DNA of 64,000 bases from Gracilimonas sp017641085. Lineage in GTDB: Bacteria > Bacteroidota > Rhodothermia > Balneolales > Balneolaceae. Below are positions 18,584 through 27,275 of the stretch, piece after piece. Position numbers and translations under genes: made by a program. The notes under the pieces were generated by a model. It saw nothing but the letters and a program-made list of their open reading frames with translations, was not told the origin of the DNA and did not search any database. Positions within the stretch are counted from its first letter, which is position 1. Each line of letters opens with the position of its first letter. Where the stretch lies: assembly GCF_046115515.1 (NCBI RefSeq), contig NZ_CP175953.1; one strand, written 5' to 3'.

Positions 18584-19810
18584 ATGAAATTTGAGTGGTA
18601 CCTGGCACTTCGGTATTTCAAAGGCTCGCGCAAAAGCTCGGGCTTTTTGTCGTTCATCAAGTACATGTCGATTACCGGCATTGCGGTGGGCTCGGCCGGG
18701 CTCCTCATCGCCCTTTCCATTGTCCACGGATTTAAATCCACGATTAACGGGAAGATTATGGATTTTGCCCCGCATATCACCGTCACCACTTTTACGGACC
18801 GACCCATCGAACGGGTAGACACCGTTTTTGCCCATCTCGACCGATATCCCGAAATCAAGAGTAAGCAGATTGTGATTCAGGGTCAGGTTATGATTCAAAC
18901 CCGGGATGCCGTAACCGGAACAACGCTCAAAGGTGTTGATTTAGACAGACCCTCGTTCGGAGTTGGAAAGTATATTTCTGAAGGAACATATAGCCTGGGG
19001 CGGGATTCCACCGGTATGCCCGGCGTTGTGATGGGCGCCCAGCTGGCCCAGGAACTTCAGGCCGAAATTGGATCTGTGATTACTGTTTATACTATTGAAG
19101 GCATTCCCTCCTTAATCAACTCCCCCGAAATCAAGCAATTCAGGCTGACCGGTATTTACGAAACGGGAATCGACCGGTTTGATGACGTGTTTGCCATGGT
19201 GAGCCGACCCCACGCCCAACAGCTGTTCAAGTATCCACCCAATGTAGCCGATGGTATTGAATTAAGGTTGCAGGATGATGTGGACATTTTCCCCTTCAAA
19301 GAAAAGCTGAGTGAAAGCCTCACCTTCCCCTACTACAATGAAACCATTTACACCGTTTTCGGGAATATTTTTGCCTGGGTGGAACTGCAGGAAAATATGA
19401 TTCCCCTGGTAATCAGCGGAATGATTATTGTAGCTGCGTTTAACCTGATTGGAGCTATCCTGATGATGGTGCTGGAGCGTACCCGAGATATTGGCGTACT
19501 GAAAACCATTGGCAGTAAGTCGAAGATCATACGCCGGGTTTTTCTGATGGAGGGACTGATGGTTGCCGGGGTCGGACTCATCATCGGGATTGGTATATCT
19601 TTACTTTTTTGGTTCCTTCAGGCCAATTACCAGATCATCCCTCTCTCACAGGAAAACTATTACATGAGTTATGCCCCCGTTGAACCGCACCTGATGGATT
19701 TCCTGATTACAGCCGTAGTCACCCTTCTCCTCTCCGCCATCGCCTCCTGGTTCCCCGCCCGTGTAGCTGCCAATACCGATCCGGTTAAGGTTATTTCGTT
19801 CGGGCGATAA
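18584..19810 (+). CDS. LolC/LolE-type ABC transporter permease
   Basis: A 408-residue FtsX-like permease of the lipoprotein-releasing complex type, which with a LolD ATPase extracts lipoproteins from the inner membrane. The N-terminal WYLALRYFKGSRKSSGFLSFIKYMSITGIAVGSA pattern is diagnostic, leading into TM1 (about residues 25-48). A periplasmic MacB-like domain covers about 50-265, and three TM helices follow (about 275-300, 320-345, 365-390) with ERTRDIGVLKTIGSKSKIIRRVFLMEG between the first two. The ATG at 18584 is preferred over a TTG 15 nt upstream that lies in the repeat. No ATPase gene is adjacent; lolD must be elsewhere. Bracketed by two repeat copies. Confidence 0.9.
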   Translation: MKFEWYLALRYFKGSRKSSGFLSFIKYMSITGIAVGSAGLLIALSIVHGFKSTINGKIMDFAPHITVTTFTDRPIERVDTVFAHLDRYPEIKSKQIVIQGQVMIQTRDAVTGTTLKGVDLDRPSFGVGKYISEGTYSLGRDSTGMPGVVMGAQLAQELQAEIGSVITVYTIEGIPSLINSPEIKQFRLTGIYETGIDRFDDVFAMVSRPHAQQLFKYPPNVADGIELRLQDDVDIFPFKEKLSESLTFPYYNETIYTVFGNIFAWVELQENMIPLVISGMIIVAAFNLIGAILMMVLERTRDIGVLKTIGSKSKIIRRVFLMEGLMVAGVGLIIGIGISLLFWFLQANYQIIPLSQENYYMSYAPVEPHLMDFLITAVVTLLLSAIASWFPARVAANTDPVKVISFGR

Positions 19811-19862
19811 GGACTGGCGGTAACTTTCATTCTGATACAGATTGTCGGTATGAGGTTAAATT

Positions 19863-20003
19863 CCAAGCTTCAAGCTCCAAATTCCAATGACAATGACCAA
19901 TTCTATGAGAACGAAACACCACCAAAGACCAGTCATTGCGAGGAGCCTCCGAATCCAAATGCCGGGCTAGGTGCATAACGACGCGGCAATCTCTCTGAAT
20001 CTG
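19863..20003. repeat. Degenerate second copy of the palindromic repeat
   Basis: Contains the left outer arm (CCAAGCTTCAAGCTCCAAAT), the TCATTGCGAGGAG core near 19933 and the CGACGCGGCAATCTC core near 19979, but the right outer arm is missing or diverged. Same family as 18348-18572. Confidence 0.7.
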
Positions 20004-20028
20004 GCAACCAAACCATTTAACAATTTCA

Positions 20029-20045
20029 TCCCTGCTAAGCAGGGA
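20029..20045. repeat. Short GCAGGGA hairpin, copy 1
   Basis: TCCCTGC-TAA-GCAGGGA, a perfect 7-bp stem. The same hairpin occurs at 20333-20350. CATCCCTGC...GCAGGGA is a common intergenic palindrome in bacteria. Confidence 0.6.
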
Positions 20046-20093
20046 GCTGATTGGCTCGGTAAGCTCTACAACTGGTACCTTTATACTAACTGT

Positions 20094-20143
20094 TCCGACC
20101 TCTTTTGTTTTCTCCTTGTCAAGGAGAAAGACGCGTTGAAATG
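20094..20143. repeat. Direct repeat B, copy 1
   Basis: A 50-nt unit beginning TCCGACCTCTTTTGTTTTCT and ending GACGCGTTGAAATG, with an internal TCTCCTT/AAGGAGA hairpin. 48 of 50 bases are identical to 22708-22757, in the same orientation. Confidence 0.85.
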
Positions 20144-20185
20144 TTTGGTAGTTTGATTCATTCTCTTCCCTTTTTTAAGCTCCGA

Positions 20186-20233
20186 AAAAGCCTCCTCCTT
20201 ACGAAGGAGAAGATTTAGAGGAGGTCGAGGGTT
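20186..20233. repeat. Direct repeat C, copy 1
   Basis: A unit with CTCCTCCTTACGAAGGAGA (hairpin) and GATTTAGAGGAGGTCGAGG. Matches 22802-22850 in the same orientation, and follows repeat B at almost the same spacing as there. Confidence 0.8.
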
Positions 20234-20332
20234 TAGGGCAGTGAGTTATAATGTTTGGGTGAAATCTATACCTGCGAAGAAATCTACCTGAATAATACTA
20301 CCCTTCATTAAACTTTTTATTATCCCTTGTCA

Positions 20333-20350
20333 TCCCTGCGAAAGCAGGGA
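20333..20350. repeat. Short GCAGGGA hairpin, copy 2
   Basis: TCCCTGC-GAAA-GCAGGGA, the same stem as 20029-20045 with a tetraloop. Confidence 0.6.
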
Positions 20351-20428
20351 TCTTGTTATTACCAAATAATCAGAACCTGGTCCTTTAACACCAACAGTTT
20401 TCAGGTATTCGAACCGGATAAAACTAAA

Positions 20429-21103
20429 TTAAGCGTTTTTTGTAAATCGACACTTTGGATAGTTTTCACATCCTAAAAACTTGGTGCCTTTATTAGGTCC
20501 CCTCTTTGCTACTCTTTCTACAAGATTAGCTCCACATTTTGGACAGATAGTATTTGATCTCTTTCTTTCACGTAATGAACGTAAATGATCTTTGTTTGAT
20601 AAATCCGAATGAGAAACAAGCAGGTCGAGTTTGTCAATTATCAACTTAAGATCATCATTACTGACGATAATATTCTTGTATTGTTTAATATATTTACCCA
20701 ATCCGGAATTAATCACATTTTCAGGCATTTTGGTTTTAAATTCACAATTTCCATTAAAGAAAATTATGGTGTGAATTAGTGATTCAGGAACCAACAGGTA
20801 CTTTGCAAGAACTTTTTTCTGTCTAAATGTTTGTCTTAATGGATTCTGAAACGGATAGTTTTTTCCATATATGGATTGGGTCCATTTTGGCTGTTGTTCA
20901 GATCCAAAAATCCATCCTTTTTTATTCTTCGTCTCTACAATGAAAAGACCATATTTTGATATAATGATGTGATCAATCTGTGTGGTTCCGTTTTTACTTG
21001 GAATGATAACATTATGGTATCTTCGATAAGCTTCATTATCTAGAAACAACCATATATTAAAAGCGGTCTTTTTTTCTCCAAACCATCCTTTTAGAAAGCT
21101 CAT
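20429..21103 (-). CDS. NERD-domain nuclease-like protein with topoisomerase-type zinc finger
   Basis: A 224-residue protein. The NERD (nuclease-related) domain covers about residues 1-120 and keeps a PD-(D/E)xK-like set: E10 (FGEKK), D44 (TQIDHIIIS), E57 and K59 (FIVETKNKKG). The C-terminus is a four-cysteine zinc ribbon of the bacterial topoisomerase I type (C187, C190, C212, C218; ICPKCG, GCENYPKC). Such proteins are thought to act on DNA; activity here is unproven. It starts 1 nt after the stop of the upstream membrane-partner gene, so they form an operon. The pair is visibly more AT-rich than the neighbours and is bracketed by direct repeats, suggesting recent transfer. Confidence 0.85.
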   Translation of the reverse strand: MSFLKGWFGEKKTAFNIWLFLDNEAYRRYHNVIIPSKNGTTQIDHIIISKYGLFIVETKNKKGWIFGSEQQPKWTQSIYGKNYPFQNPLRQTFRQKKVLAKYLLVPESLIHTIIFFNGNCEFKTKMPENVINSGLGKYIKQYKNIIVSNDDLKLIIDKLDLLVSHSDLSNKDHLRSLRERKRSNTICPKCGANLVERVAKRGPNKGTKFLGCENYPKCRFTKNA

Positions 21104-21104
21104 A

Positions 21105-21581
21105 CTAGTTGAGTAAATCTTGAATAATTGTTGCTAACAAAGTTAAGAATACTCCTAAAATCAGATAACCGATACGGTAAAAATGTTCACGCCTAAATCT
21201 ACTGTACTCTTCTAGAAACCGAATACCATGGACTGTTGTAATCAAGCGTACTTCTTTAACCTTAGCATGATTGCCAACATCTTCAATCAATCTTTTAGAA
21301 GACTTTTTATCTTTGTCATCTCTGGTTTGAGGTATATTGTTAGTTGTTGTATCCCATTCTTTTTTAAGCCAACAAATAGCTTCATCTTTCTCTTTTTCAG
21401 AAATTGACAAATGATCAAACCTAATTAGTTCGATCAGTCCTCTTCTTATAGTTCCTAAATCAGAATGAATATCCGATAGCCACTTGTTTGCTTTTGTTTC
21501 TTCAGTAGATTTGTTTAAATCTTGAAAATGCTCAAGTATTCTAATTCTTATATCTTTTTCCATAACATAAAATTTAGTCAA
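21105..21581 (-). CDS. Membrane-anchored helical protein, partner of NERD nuclease
   Basis: A 158-residue protein that I do not recognise. The N-terminal 60 residues look like a winged-helix or other small helical fold (IRIRILEHFQDLNKS, LGTIRRGLIELIRFDHL). A charged linker rich in Lys and Asp follows, then LITTVHGIRFLEEYSRFRRE and one C-terminal transmembrane helix (about residues 136-155, YLILGVFLTLLATII). The helix followed by a short tail places most of the protein in the cytoplasm. Two starts are possible, 21581 or the methionine six codons later. It is AT-rich and precedes the NERD gene by 1 nt. A sensor or anchor role for the nuclease is inferred only from that coupling. Confidence 0.72.
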   Translation of the reverse strand: MTKFYVMEKDIRIRILEHFQDLNKSTEETKANKWLSDIHSDLGTIRRGLIELIRFDHLSISEKEKDEAICWLKKEWDTTTNNIPQTRDDKDKKSSKRLIEDVGNHAKVKEVRLITTVHGIRFLEEYSRFRREHFYRIGYLILGVFLTLLATIIQDLLN

Positions 21582-21688
21582 TGAGTAGTGTTACAGGCTT
21601 ACAAGTGGCCCTAATAATCTATATAAATCATACTTTAAAAGTCTAATATCTTCTTAACTTAGACAAAACTGCTATCAGAAATAATTAA

Positions 21689-22678
21689 ATGGACCCCGTC
21701 ACCCACGGACTTATCGGTGCCTCAGCTTCGCAGTCGTTTGCAGATAAAAGAAGCTTTCGTGCGGCTGCTTTCACCGGACTGGCTTCCGCCATGCTAGCCG
21801 ATCTGGATATATTCCTTGGCAGTGCCTCCGATCCAATACTCAACCTGGAGTTGCACCGGGAGTTTACCCATTCCATCGTGTTCATCCCCGTTGGAGCGCT
21901 GGTGGCTACTCTCCTGCTCTGGTGGTTTGTGAAGAAGTACCTTACCGTCAAAGAAACGTACCTGTTCAGTTTAGCCGGTTACGCAACTGCCGGCATAACC
22001 GATGTCTTCACCAGCTACGGCGTGCTCCTCTTCTGGCCCTTCAGCGACACCCGTGTTTCCCTGGATATCATCTCCGTCTTTGATCCACTATTTACATTTG
22101 GAGTTATCCTTTTGACCGGCATGGCTTTCTACAAACGGAAGCAACTCTTCGCCTGGCTTGCCCTCGGATGGATGGCCTTCTACCTCTTCTTTGGATTTAC
22201 CCAACAGCTTAAAGCAACGGAGGTTGCCCGACAAAAAGCCGGACATACAAACCACGAGATTCATCAGCTGATCGTAAAACCCACCATTGCCAACAACTGG
22301 CTGTGGAGCATTCGTTATACAGCTAACGATAGCCTACATACAGCCGGCGTAAAACTCATTCCCTTTTCTGATCCCGTAATTTACAACGGCGAAAGCACTC
22401 CGCTAATGGATTGGGAATCAGCATTCAGATCGTACCGGGGAACCACACTCTATAACGATATCGCCCGCTTTTCAAAACTCTCGGATGGCATACTGATACG
22501 TCACGCCAATCACGAACAAGTTATAGGCGATGGACGTTATTCCATGCTCCCGACCACCCTTTCTCCGCTCTGGGGTATTGAGGTTGATACGACCAAACCC
22601 AATCAGCATGTGCAGTTTGGGACGTATCGAGATGCGGGTGAAGAGGTAAGAAAACCGTTTCTGGAGATGTTGTTTTAG
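21689..22678 (+). CDS. YdjM-type membrane-bound metal-dependent hydrolase
   Basis: A 329-residue inner-membrane protein of the YdjM family (putative metal-dependent hydrolase, named from E. coli). The N-terminal MDPVTHGLIGASASQSF carries the family's first histidine; AMLADLDIFLG and LHREFTHSIVFIP supply the other conserved Asp and His residues. About four or five hydrophobic segments lie between residues 65 and 185. The C-terminal 140 residues are soluble and beta-rich. Its base composition matches the host, unlike the AT-rich pair next to it. Substrate is unknown. It reads toward repeat copies B2 and C2. Confidence 0.85.
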   Translation: MDPVTHGLIGASASQSFADKRSFRAAAFTGLASAMLADLDIFLGSASDPILNLELHREFTHSIVFIPVGALVATLLLWWFVKKYLTVKETYLFSLAGYATAGITDVFTSYGVLLFWPFSDTRVSLDIISVFDPLFTFGVILLTGMAFYKRKQLFAWLALGWMAFYLFFGFTQQLKATEVARQKAGHTNHEIHQLIVKPTIANNWLWSIRYTANDSLHTAGVKLIPFSDPVIYNGESTPLMDWESAFRSYRGTTLYNDIARFSKLSDGILIRHANHEQVIGDGRYSMLPTTLSPLWGIEVDTTKPNQHVQFGTYRDAGEEVRKPFLEMLF

Positions 22679-22707
22679 GAATGAGTTTCTGGCCCTTAGC
22701 TGCCCTT

Positions 22708-22757
22708 TCCGACCTCTTTTGTTTTCTCCTTATTAAGGAGAAAGACGCGTTGAAATG
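22708..22757. repeat. Direct repeat B, copy 2
   Basis: 48/50 identical to 20094-20143; the two differences are in the hairpin loop (ATT for GTC). Confidence 0.85.
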
Positions 22758-22801
22758 CTTCTTTGCTTAAATCTAATATCGTAATCTTTTATGAAGCATG
22801 G

Positions 22802-22850
22802 AAAAGTCTCCTCCTTGCGAAGGAGGAGATTTAGTGGAGGACGGAGGTTG
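22802..22850. repeat. Direct repeat C, copy 2
   Basis: CTCCTCCTTGCGAAGGAGG hairpin and GATTTAGTGGAGGACGGAGG; counterpart of 20186-20233. Confidence 0.8.
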
Positions 22851-22879
22851 CAATCATCCATCAAGCCATTTCCACCTAA

Positions 22880-23090
22880 CGACCCACCTCCCTACCGGCA
22901 GGCAGGCCCCAACCCTCCCTATTGCGCTGCGCTTATATGGAGGGGGCGCTTAATTAAAGAGTATTCCCATAACCTATATCTTTCTCGCCACACCAACTCT
23001 AACCAACGAGTCCTCTTTCCCTGCGGCCACAGATAAGAGTTCAAATGTAATACAGGCGCGCCGGAGGGAGAGAGACAGAGAGAGGGTCCT
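22880..23090. repeat. Low-complexity CCTCCC/GGAGGG intergenic stretch
   Basis: Contains ACCTCCCTACCGGCAGGCAG, CCAACCCTCCCT pairing with ATGGAGGGGG near 22945, and a purine run (GGAGGGAGAGAGACAGAGAG at about 23063). This looks like degraded intergenic repeat material. No gene is credible here. Confidence 0.55.
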
Positions 23091-23124
23091 GTATTAAAGG
23101 GCAACCAACTACCCCAAACAAAAA

Positions 23125-23147
23125 AGGGCGGACAAACTGTCCGCCCT
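23125..23147 (-). terminator. Rho-independent terminator of ald
   Basis: Perfect 10-bp stem AGGGCGGACA / TGTCCGCCCT with a 3-nt loop. Read on the minus strand it is followed by TTTTT, and lies 30 nt after the ald stop codon. Confidence 0.85.
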
Positions 23148-23177
23148 GCAGGTAATAATCTAATTTGAATCCGGAGC

Positions 23178-24293
23178 TTAGTTCAGAACGGTTTCCACTT
23201 CGTCCCATTCCATGTCGAAGGCTTCGGCTACATCCTGATACACGATGGTACCGTTGGCGATGTTGAGGCCTTTGAGGAGCTCCGCATCATCTTTCAGGGC
23301 TTTCTTCCAGCCTTTGTTGGCCAGTGCTACCGCATATGGAAGCGTCACGTTGGTGAGTCCCATGGTAGAGGTGTAAGGAACCGCTCCCGGCATGTTGGCC
23401 ACACAGTAGTGAACTACATCGTCCACCATGTACACCGGATCTTTATGTGTGGTTGGCTTGGAGGTTTCAAAACATCCGCCCTGGTCAATGGCTACATCAA
23501 CCAATACGGTTCCGGGCTTCATTTCCTTCAGCATATCACGGGTAATCAGGTGTGGGGCTTTGGCACCGGGCTTCAGTACTGCACCGATAATCAAATCCAC
23601 ACCCGGAAGCATCTTGCGGATATTGGCTTCGGATGAAAACATCGTGTTTACATTTTTGTCCATTACATCATCGAGGTATCGCAGGCGTGGCATGTTAATA
23701 TCCATGATGGTAGTATCGGCGCCCATACCGGCAGCAATCTTGGCCGCGTTCACACCTACAACTCCGCCGCCCAATACCAATACTTTGGCCGGAGGTACAC
23801 CGGGAATTCCACCCATCAGTTTTCCTAAACCGCCTTTGGGTTTTTCAAGGTAAACAGCTCCTTCCTGAGCGGCCATTCGTCCTGCTACTTCACTCATCGG
23901 GATAAGAAGCGGTAACGAACGGTCTGCTTTTTCTACTGTTTCATAAGCGATGGCAATACACTTTGAGTCAACAACGGCTTTTGTAAGCGCTTCTTCAGCT
24001 GCAAAATGAAAATAAGTGAAGATCACTTGTCCTTCCCGCATGCGTGGATACTCAACGGCGATCGGCTCTTTCACTTTCATGATCATTTCGGCCTTTTTCC
24101 ATACTTCCTCCACGTCGTCAATAATGGTAGCACCGGCATCGATATAATCCTGGTTGCTGAACCCGCTGCCAACACCCGCATTTTTCTCGATTAACACTTC
24201 ATGTCCGTTGCGCTTCATCTGAACAACGCCGCCGGGCTGAATAGCTACCCTGTTCTCGTGGGTTTTAATCTCTTTAGGAACTCCAATAATCAT
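23178..24293 (-). CDS. ald: Alanine dehydrogenase
   Basis: A 371-residue NAD-dependent enzyme interconverting L-alanine and pyruvate plus ammonia. Family sequence is unmistakable: MIIGVPKEIKTHENRVAI with the substrate-binding Arg15, KVKEPI with the catalytic Lys near 74, YFHFAAE with the catalytic His near 96, the Rossmann motif VLVLGGGVVGVNAAKIAAGM (about 170-189), and VDVAIDQGGCFETS with the conserved Asp near 270. The length is exactly usual. It is a single-gene unit with a -7 box about 40 nt upstream and a hairpin terminator. Divergent from the metalloprotease gene. Confidence 0.97.
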   Translation of the reverse strand: MIIGVPKEIKTHENRVAIQPGGVVQMKRNGHEVLIEKNAGVGSGFSNQDYIDAGATIIDDVEEVWKKAEMIMKVKEPIAVEYPRMREGQVIFTYFHFAAEEALTKAVVDSKCIAIAYETVEKADRSLPLLIPMSEVAGRMAAQEGAVYLEKPKGGLGKLMGGIPGVPPAKVLVLGGGVVGVNAAKIAAGMGADTTIMDINMPRLRYLDDVMDKNVNTMFSSEANIRKMLPGVDLIIGAVLKPGAKAPHLITRDMLKEMKPGTVLVDVAIDQGGCFETSKPTTHKDPVYMVDDVVHYCVANMPGAVPYTSTMGLTNVTLPYAVALANKGWKKALKDDAELLKGLNIANGTIVYQDVAEAFDMEWDEVETVLN

Positions 24294-24332
24294 GATTTAA
24301 AACGTTTGGTTATGCTGTCATTTAAAGGGATG

Positions 24333-24340
24333 CAAAGGTA
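24333..24340 (-). promoter_or_regulatory. Candidate -7 promoter box of ald
   Basis: TACCTTTG on the minus strand is a perfect TAnnTTTG. Predicted start near 24326, 33 nt before the ATG. No TTTG is found at 19-nt spacing, so the -33 element is weak or absent. Confidence 0.45.
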
Positions 24341-24482
24341 GGTATTTTTATCCAAAACTGACGAATGAATATTTCATATTGAGTTGTAAAACTATTTTGT
24401 TATTTGTGGTTAATGTCTAAAAATTTGAATCATTTGTACTAATTTCACCCCAATAACTTTCGGAAACTAAATTATTGACTCT

Positions 24483-26948
24483 ATGCACGCTTTTTCTACT
24501 AAACTTATTACTGCTTGTGCTCTCTCCTTTTTTTTGATTGCAGGCTGTACCTCTTCCAAAGAAACCACATCCAATCCCACTCAAAAACCATCCCGATCTG
24601 CCAGCTCTTCCTCTAACGGTATAAAGCCTTACTCGGAAGTAATCACCGACAAAGCCAAAACCGACGAAGGCTTGTTTGATGTGCATTGGGTTGATGACAA
24701 ACTCTACTACGAAATCCCGGATTCCCTGCTGAACCGTGAAATGTTGCTCGTGAGTCGTATTGCACAGGTACCAACCGATTATTTCGGGTTTTTCTCAGGA
24801 GGATCAAAAACCGCCGAACAGGTGCTTACTTTTGAACGTCAGCGGGATCAGATTTTAATCCGAAAGCAATCTTATAATGCCGTAGCCAGCGATACGTTGC
24901 CGATCTACAAATCAGTGAAGGCTAATAATTTTGCGCCCATTCTCGCTGCCTTCCCGATTGAAACCATTGGCAAAGATTCAGCTTCCGTGGTTATTGAAAT
25001 GACCGATTTCTTCACTTCCGATATCGAAGCTATAAGCGGTGCCATCAGCTTTCTAAGAAGAGAATATCAGGTAAGAAGACTTGATGGAAACCGAACCTAT
25101 ATTGAGTCTGCCAAGAGCTTCCCAAAGAATATTGAAGTCCGCCACGTACTTACTTACGATGCCGGTAATCCTCCCTCCGATCAGGGTACAAACACCCTTT
25201 CTATGCTGATGAATCAATCTATGGTGTTGCTTCCTGAGGAGCCAATGCGACCCCGTTATGAAGACTATCGTGTGGGTTGGTTTACGGTTGATCAAATTGA
25301 CTACGGACTGGAGGCTCAGAAAGCGAAGGAAGTCAGTTACATCCGTCGGTGGAGACTGGAACCCAAAGATCCCGAAGCTTATGCACGGGGCGAACTGGTT
25401 GAGCCGGTAAAACCCATTGTGTATTACCTCGATCCCGCTACTCCCAAGAAATATGTGCCATATGTAAAGCAAGGTGTGGAAGACTGGAATGAAGCCTTTG
25501 AAGCTGCAGGCTTTAAAAATGCCGTAATTGCCAAAGAAGCGCCCACCCCGGAAGAAGATCCGGACTGGAGCCCGGAAGACATTCGCTATTCTACCGTTCG
25601 TTGGGTAGCCAGCACCATTAGGAATGCTGTTGGGCCAAGTGTGAGCGATCCCCGAACCGGCGAAATTATTGAAAGTGATATTGTTTGGTACCATAACCAC
25701 ATGCGTTCTTATCGCAACCGGTTGATGATTGAAACGGGAGCTGCTAATCCGGACGCCCGAAAACTACAGCTTGATGATGACCTGATTGGCGAAACCATGC
25801 GGCGTGTAATTGCTCATGAGGTGGGTCATGCTATCGGACTTCCCCATAACATGCAGTCCAGTTCGGCTTATCCGGTGGATTCCCTTCGCTCCGGTACATT
25901 TACGCAAGAGTATGGAATCGCAACCACCATCATGGAGTATGCACGCCAGAACTACATTGCTCAGCCCGGTGATGAGAACATCCGGTTCATTCGAAAAATC
26001 GGACCCTACGATAAATATGCTGTAAACTGGGGATACCGTGTAATTCCTGAGGCTGAAACTCCCGAAGATGAAAAACCCATTCTGGACAGCTGGATTGAAG
26101 AAAAAGCCGGCGACCCTGTTTATCGTTTTGCTTCTTCCACAGGCTGGGATCCTTCTTCTCAAACCGAGGACTTATCCAACGATCCGGTTCAGGCCAGTAC
26201 GTATGGACTCATGAACCTGAAACGTGTGGTTCCGAATTTAATAGAATGGACTTCCACTCCCGGTGAGGGTTATGATGATCTGGAGGAAATTTATGGTGAA
26301 TTGGTTTTCCAATGGGCTCGTTATGCCGGCCATGTCTCCACTAATATCGGCGGGGTTTACCAGGAGCGAAAGGCTTCTGATCAGGACGGAGTACTTTATA
26401 CCCCGGTGCCTGCTGATTACCAAAAAGAAGCCATGGATTTCCTTAATGAACATGTCTTCACTACGCCCGACTGGCTGCTGGACAAAGAGGTCCTCCGCCG
26501 TATAGAACACGCCGGAGCCCTCGAAAGAGTCAAAAACCTGCAGGCTCGTTTACTGAATGATGTGATGGATGCCGGCGTAATGCTGAGACTGAATGAAGCT
26601 CATATTTTCGATGAAGGTGCTTATGCCCCGCTTGACATGCTGGAAGATTTACGGCGCGGTGTTTGGAGTGAAGTGTACTCCCCGGCTGCCATCGATCCCT
26701 ATCGCCGTAACTTGCAGCGAATGTATATTCAGAACATTGAAGAGATGTTTGAGAATGATGAAGTCGGAAGGTCATGGAATCCGGTAGATGTGGCTACTTC
26801 TGATATCCGTCCGCTTTTACGGGTTGAGCTTAATACTCTTCAGGCTGATCTTCAAAGAGCTCAGAGTCGTATCCCCGATGCTGTTTCTAAAGCGCATATT
26901 GCGGACATCCTTGAGCGCATTGACGGGATTTTAAACCCAACTGATTAA
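24483..26948 (+). CDS. Zinc-dependent metalloprotease lipoprotein (DUF5117/DUF5118 type)
   Basis: An 821-residue exported lipoprotein protease. The signal peptide ends LSFFLIAGC (C22). A Ser/Thr-rich linker precedes the N-terminal DUF5118-like and DUF5117-like domains (GLFDVHWVDDKLYYEIPDSL, LVSRIAQVPTDYFG). The metzincin-type zinc site is H445-E446-x-x-H449-x-x-G-x-x-H455 (AHEVGHAIGLPHNM), with a downstream TTIMEYARQNYIAQPGDE that could provide the Met-turn. Proteins of this design are common in Bacteroidota and thought to act in the periplasm or at the cell surface. Target unknown. It stands alone, ended by a hairpin terminator. Confidence 0.92.
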   Translation: MHAFSTKLITACALSFFLIAGCTSSKETTSNPTQKPSRSASSSSNGIKPYSEVITDKAKTDEGLFDVHWVDDKLYYEIPDSLLNREMLLVSRIAQVPTDYFGFFSGGSKTAEQVLTFERQRDQILIRKQSYNAVASDTLPIYKSVKANNFAPILAAFPIETIGKDSASVVIEMTDFFTSDIEAISGAISFLRREYQVRRLDGNRTYIESAKSFPKNIEVRHVLTYDAGNPPSDQGTNTLSMLMNQSMVLLPEEPMRPRYEDYRVGWFTVDQIDYGLEAQKAKEVSYIRRWRLEPKDPEAYARGELVEPVKPIVYYLDPATPKKYVPYVKQGVEDWNEAFEAAGFKNAVIAKEAPTPEEDPDWSPEDIRYSTVRWVASTIRNAVGPSVSDPRTGEIIESDIVWYHNHMRSYRNRLMIETGAANPDARKLQLDDDLIGETMRRVIAHEVGHAIGLPHNMQSSSAYPVDSLRSGTFTQEYGIATTIMEYARQNYIAQPGDENIRFIRKIGPYDKYAVNWGYRVIPEAETPEDEKPILDSWIEEKAGDPVYRFASSTGWDPSSQTEDLSNDPVQASTYGLMNLKRVVPNLIEWTSTPGEGYDDLEEIYGELVFQWARYAGHVSTNIGGVYQERKASDQDGVLYTPVPADYQKEAMDFLNEHVFTTPDWLLDKEVLRRIEHAGALERVKNLQARLLNDVMDAGVMLRLNEAHIFDEGAYAPLDMLEDLRRGVWSEVYSPAAIDPYRRNLQRMYIQNIEEMFENDEVGRSWNPVDVATSDIRPLLRVELNTLQADLQRAQSRIPDAVSKAHIADILERIDGILNPTD

Positions 26949-26973
26949 GCGAGCAGTATTAGATATTAGAATC

Positions 26974-27007
26974 ATAGCTTCTGTGTAAAAGCAGGAGCTA
27001 TTTTTTT
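26974..27007 (+). terminator. Rho-independent terminator after the metalloprotease gene
   Basis: Stem ATAGCTTCTG / CAGGAGCTAT (10 bp, one G-U), 8-nt loop, then seven T. The T-run touches the stop codon of the convergent small gene at 27006. Confidence 0.75.
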
Positions 27008-27275
27008 ATTTAAGCTTCAGAGCTTTCAGAATACCTTTTTCGGTAATTTTTACGTGCCCGTACAGGAACGGCCCGCCTATACTCGCTATGTTAATCAGTT
27101 CTTTATTCTCCAGGTATTCCAGCAGGTTCTTAAGTTCTGCTCTGTCAACCTCAAGTTCTTCAGCAAGCTCTTCGACCGGTATTTTTTTATCGGTATCTTT
27201 TTCACACAGCTCCCCAAGCTGTAAGAGTAGCTGTTTAGCCCTGCTATTAAAATCTCCGCCAATTAACATATACAT
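27006..27275 (-). CDS. Small winged-helix-like protein
   Basis: An 89-residue, mainly helical protein with the spacing of a winged helix: RAKQLLLQLGELCEKD, then KIPVEELAEELEVDRAELKN (probable recognition pair), LLEYLENKELINIA and a C-terminal wing FLYGHVKITEKGILKAL. It may bind DNA or act as a protein-interaction module. The start is ATG 27275; a second methionine two codons later is equally possible. It lies between the convergent metalloprotease gene and the divergent sensor kinase gene 168 nt away, so it could regulate the kinase operon, but no operator is visible. Confidence 0.65.
   Translation of the reverse strand: MYMLIGGDFNSRAKQLLLQLGELCEKDTDKKIPVEELAEELEVDRAELKNLLEYLENKELINIASIGGPFLYGHVKITEKGILKALKLK

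Noticed and set aside
18330..18587. 85-codon plus-strand ORF after lysS
   Set aside because: It consists of the palindromic repeat, which reads open in several frames.
19971..20156. 61-codon ORF
   Set aside because: Crosses the degenerate repeat and repeat B; no family pattern or signal.
22791..23036. 81-codon plus-strand ORF
   Set aside because: Made of repeat C and low-complexity CCTCCC-type DNA; no protein-like pattern.
20001..23090. CRISPR array
   Set aside because: The repeats occur only as widely separated pairs, with no regular spacers.
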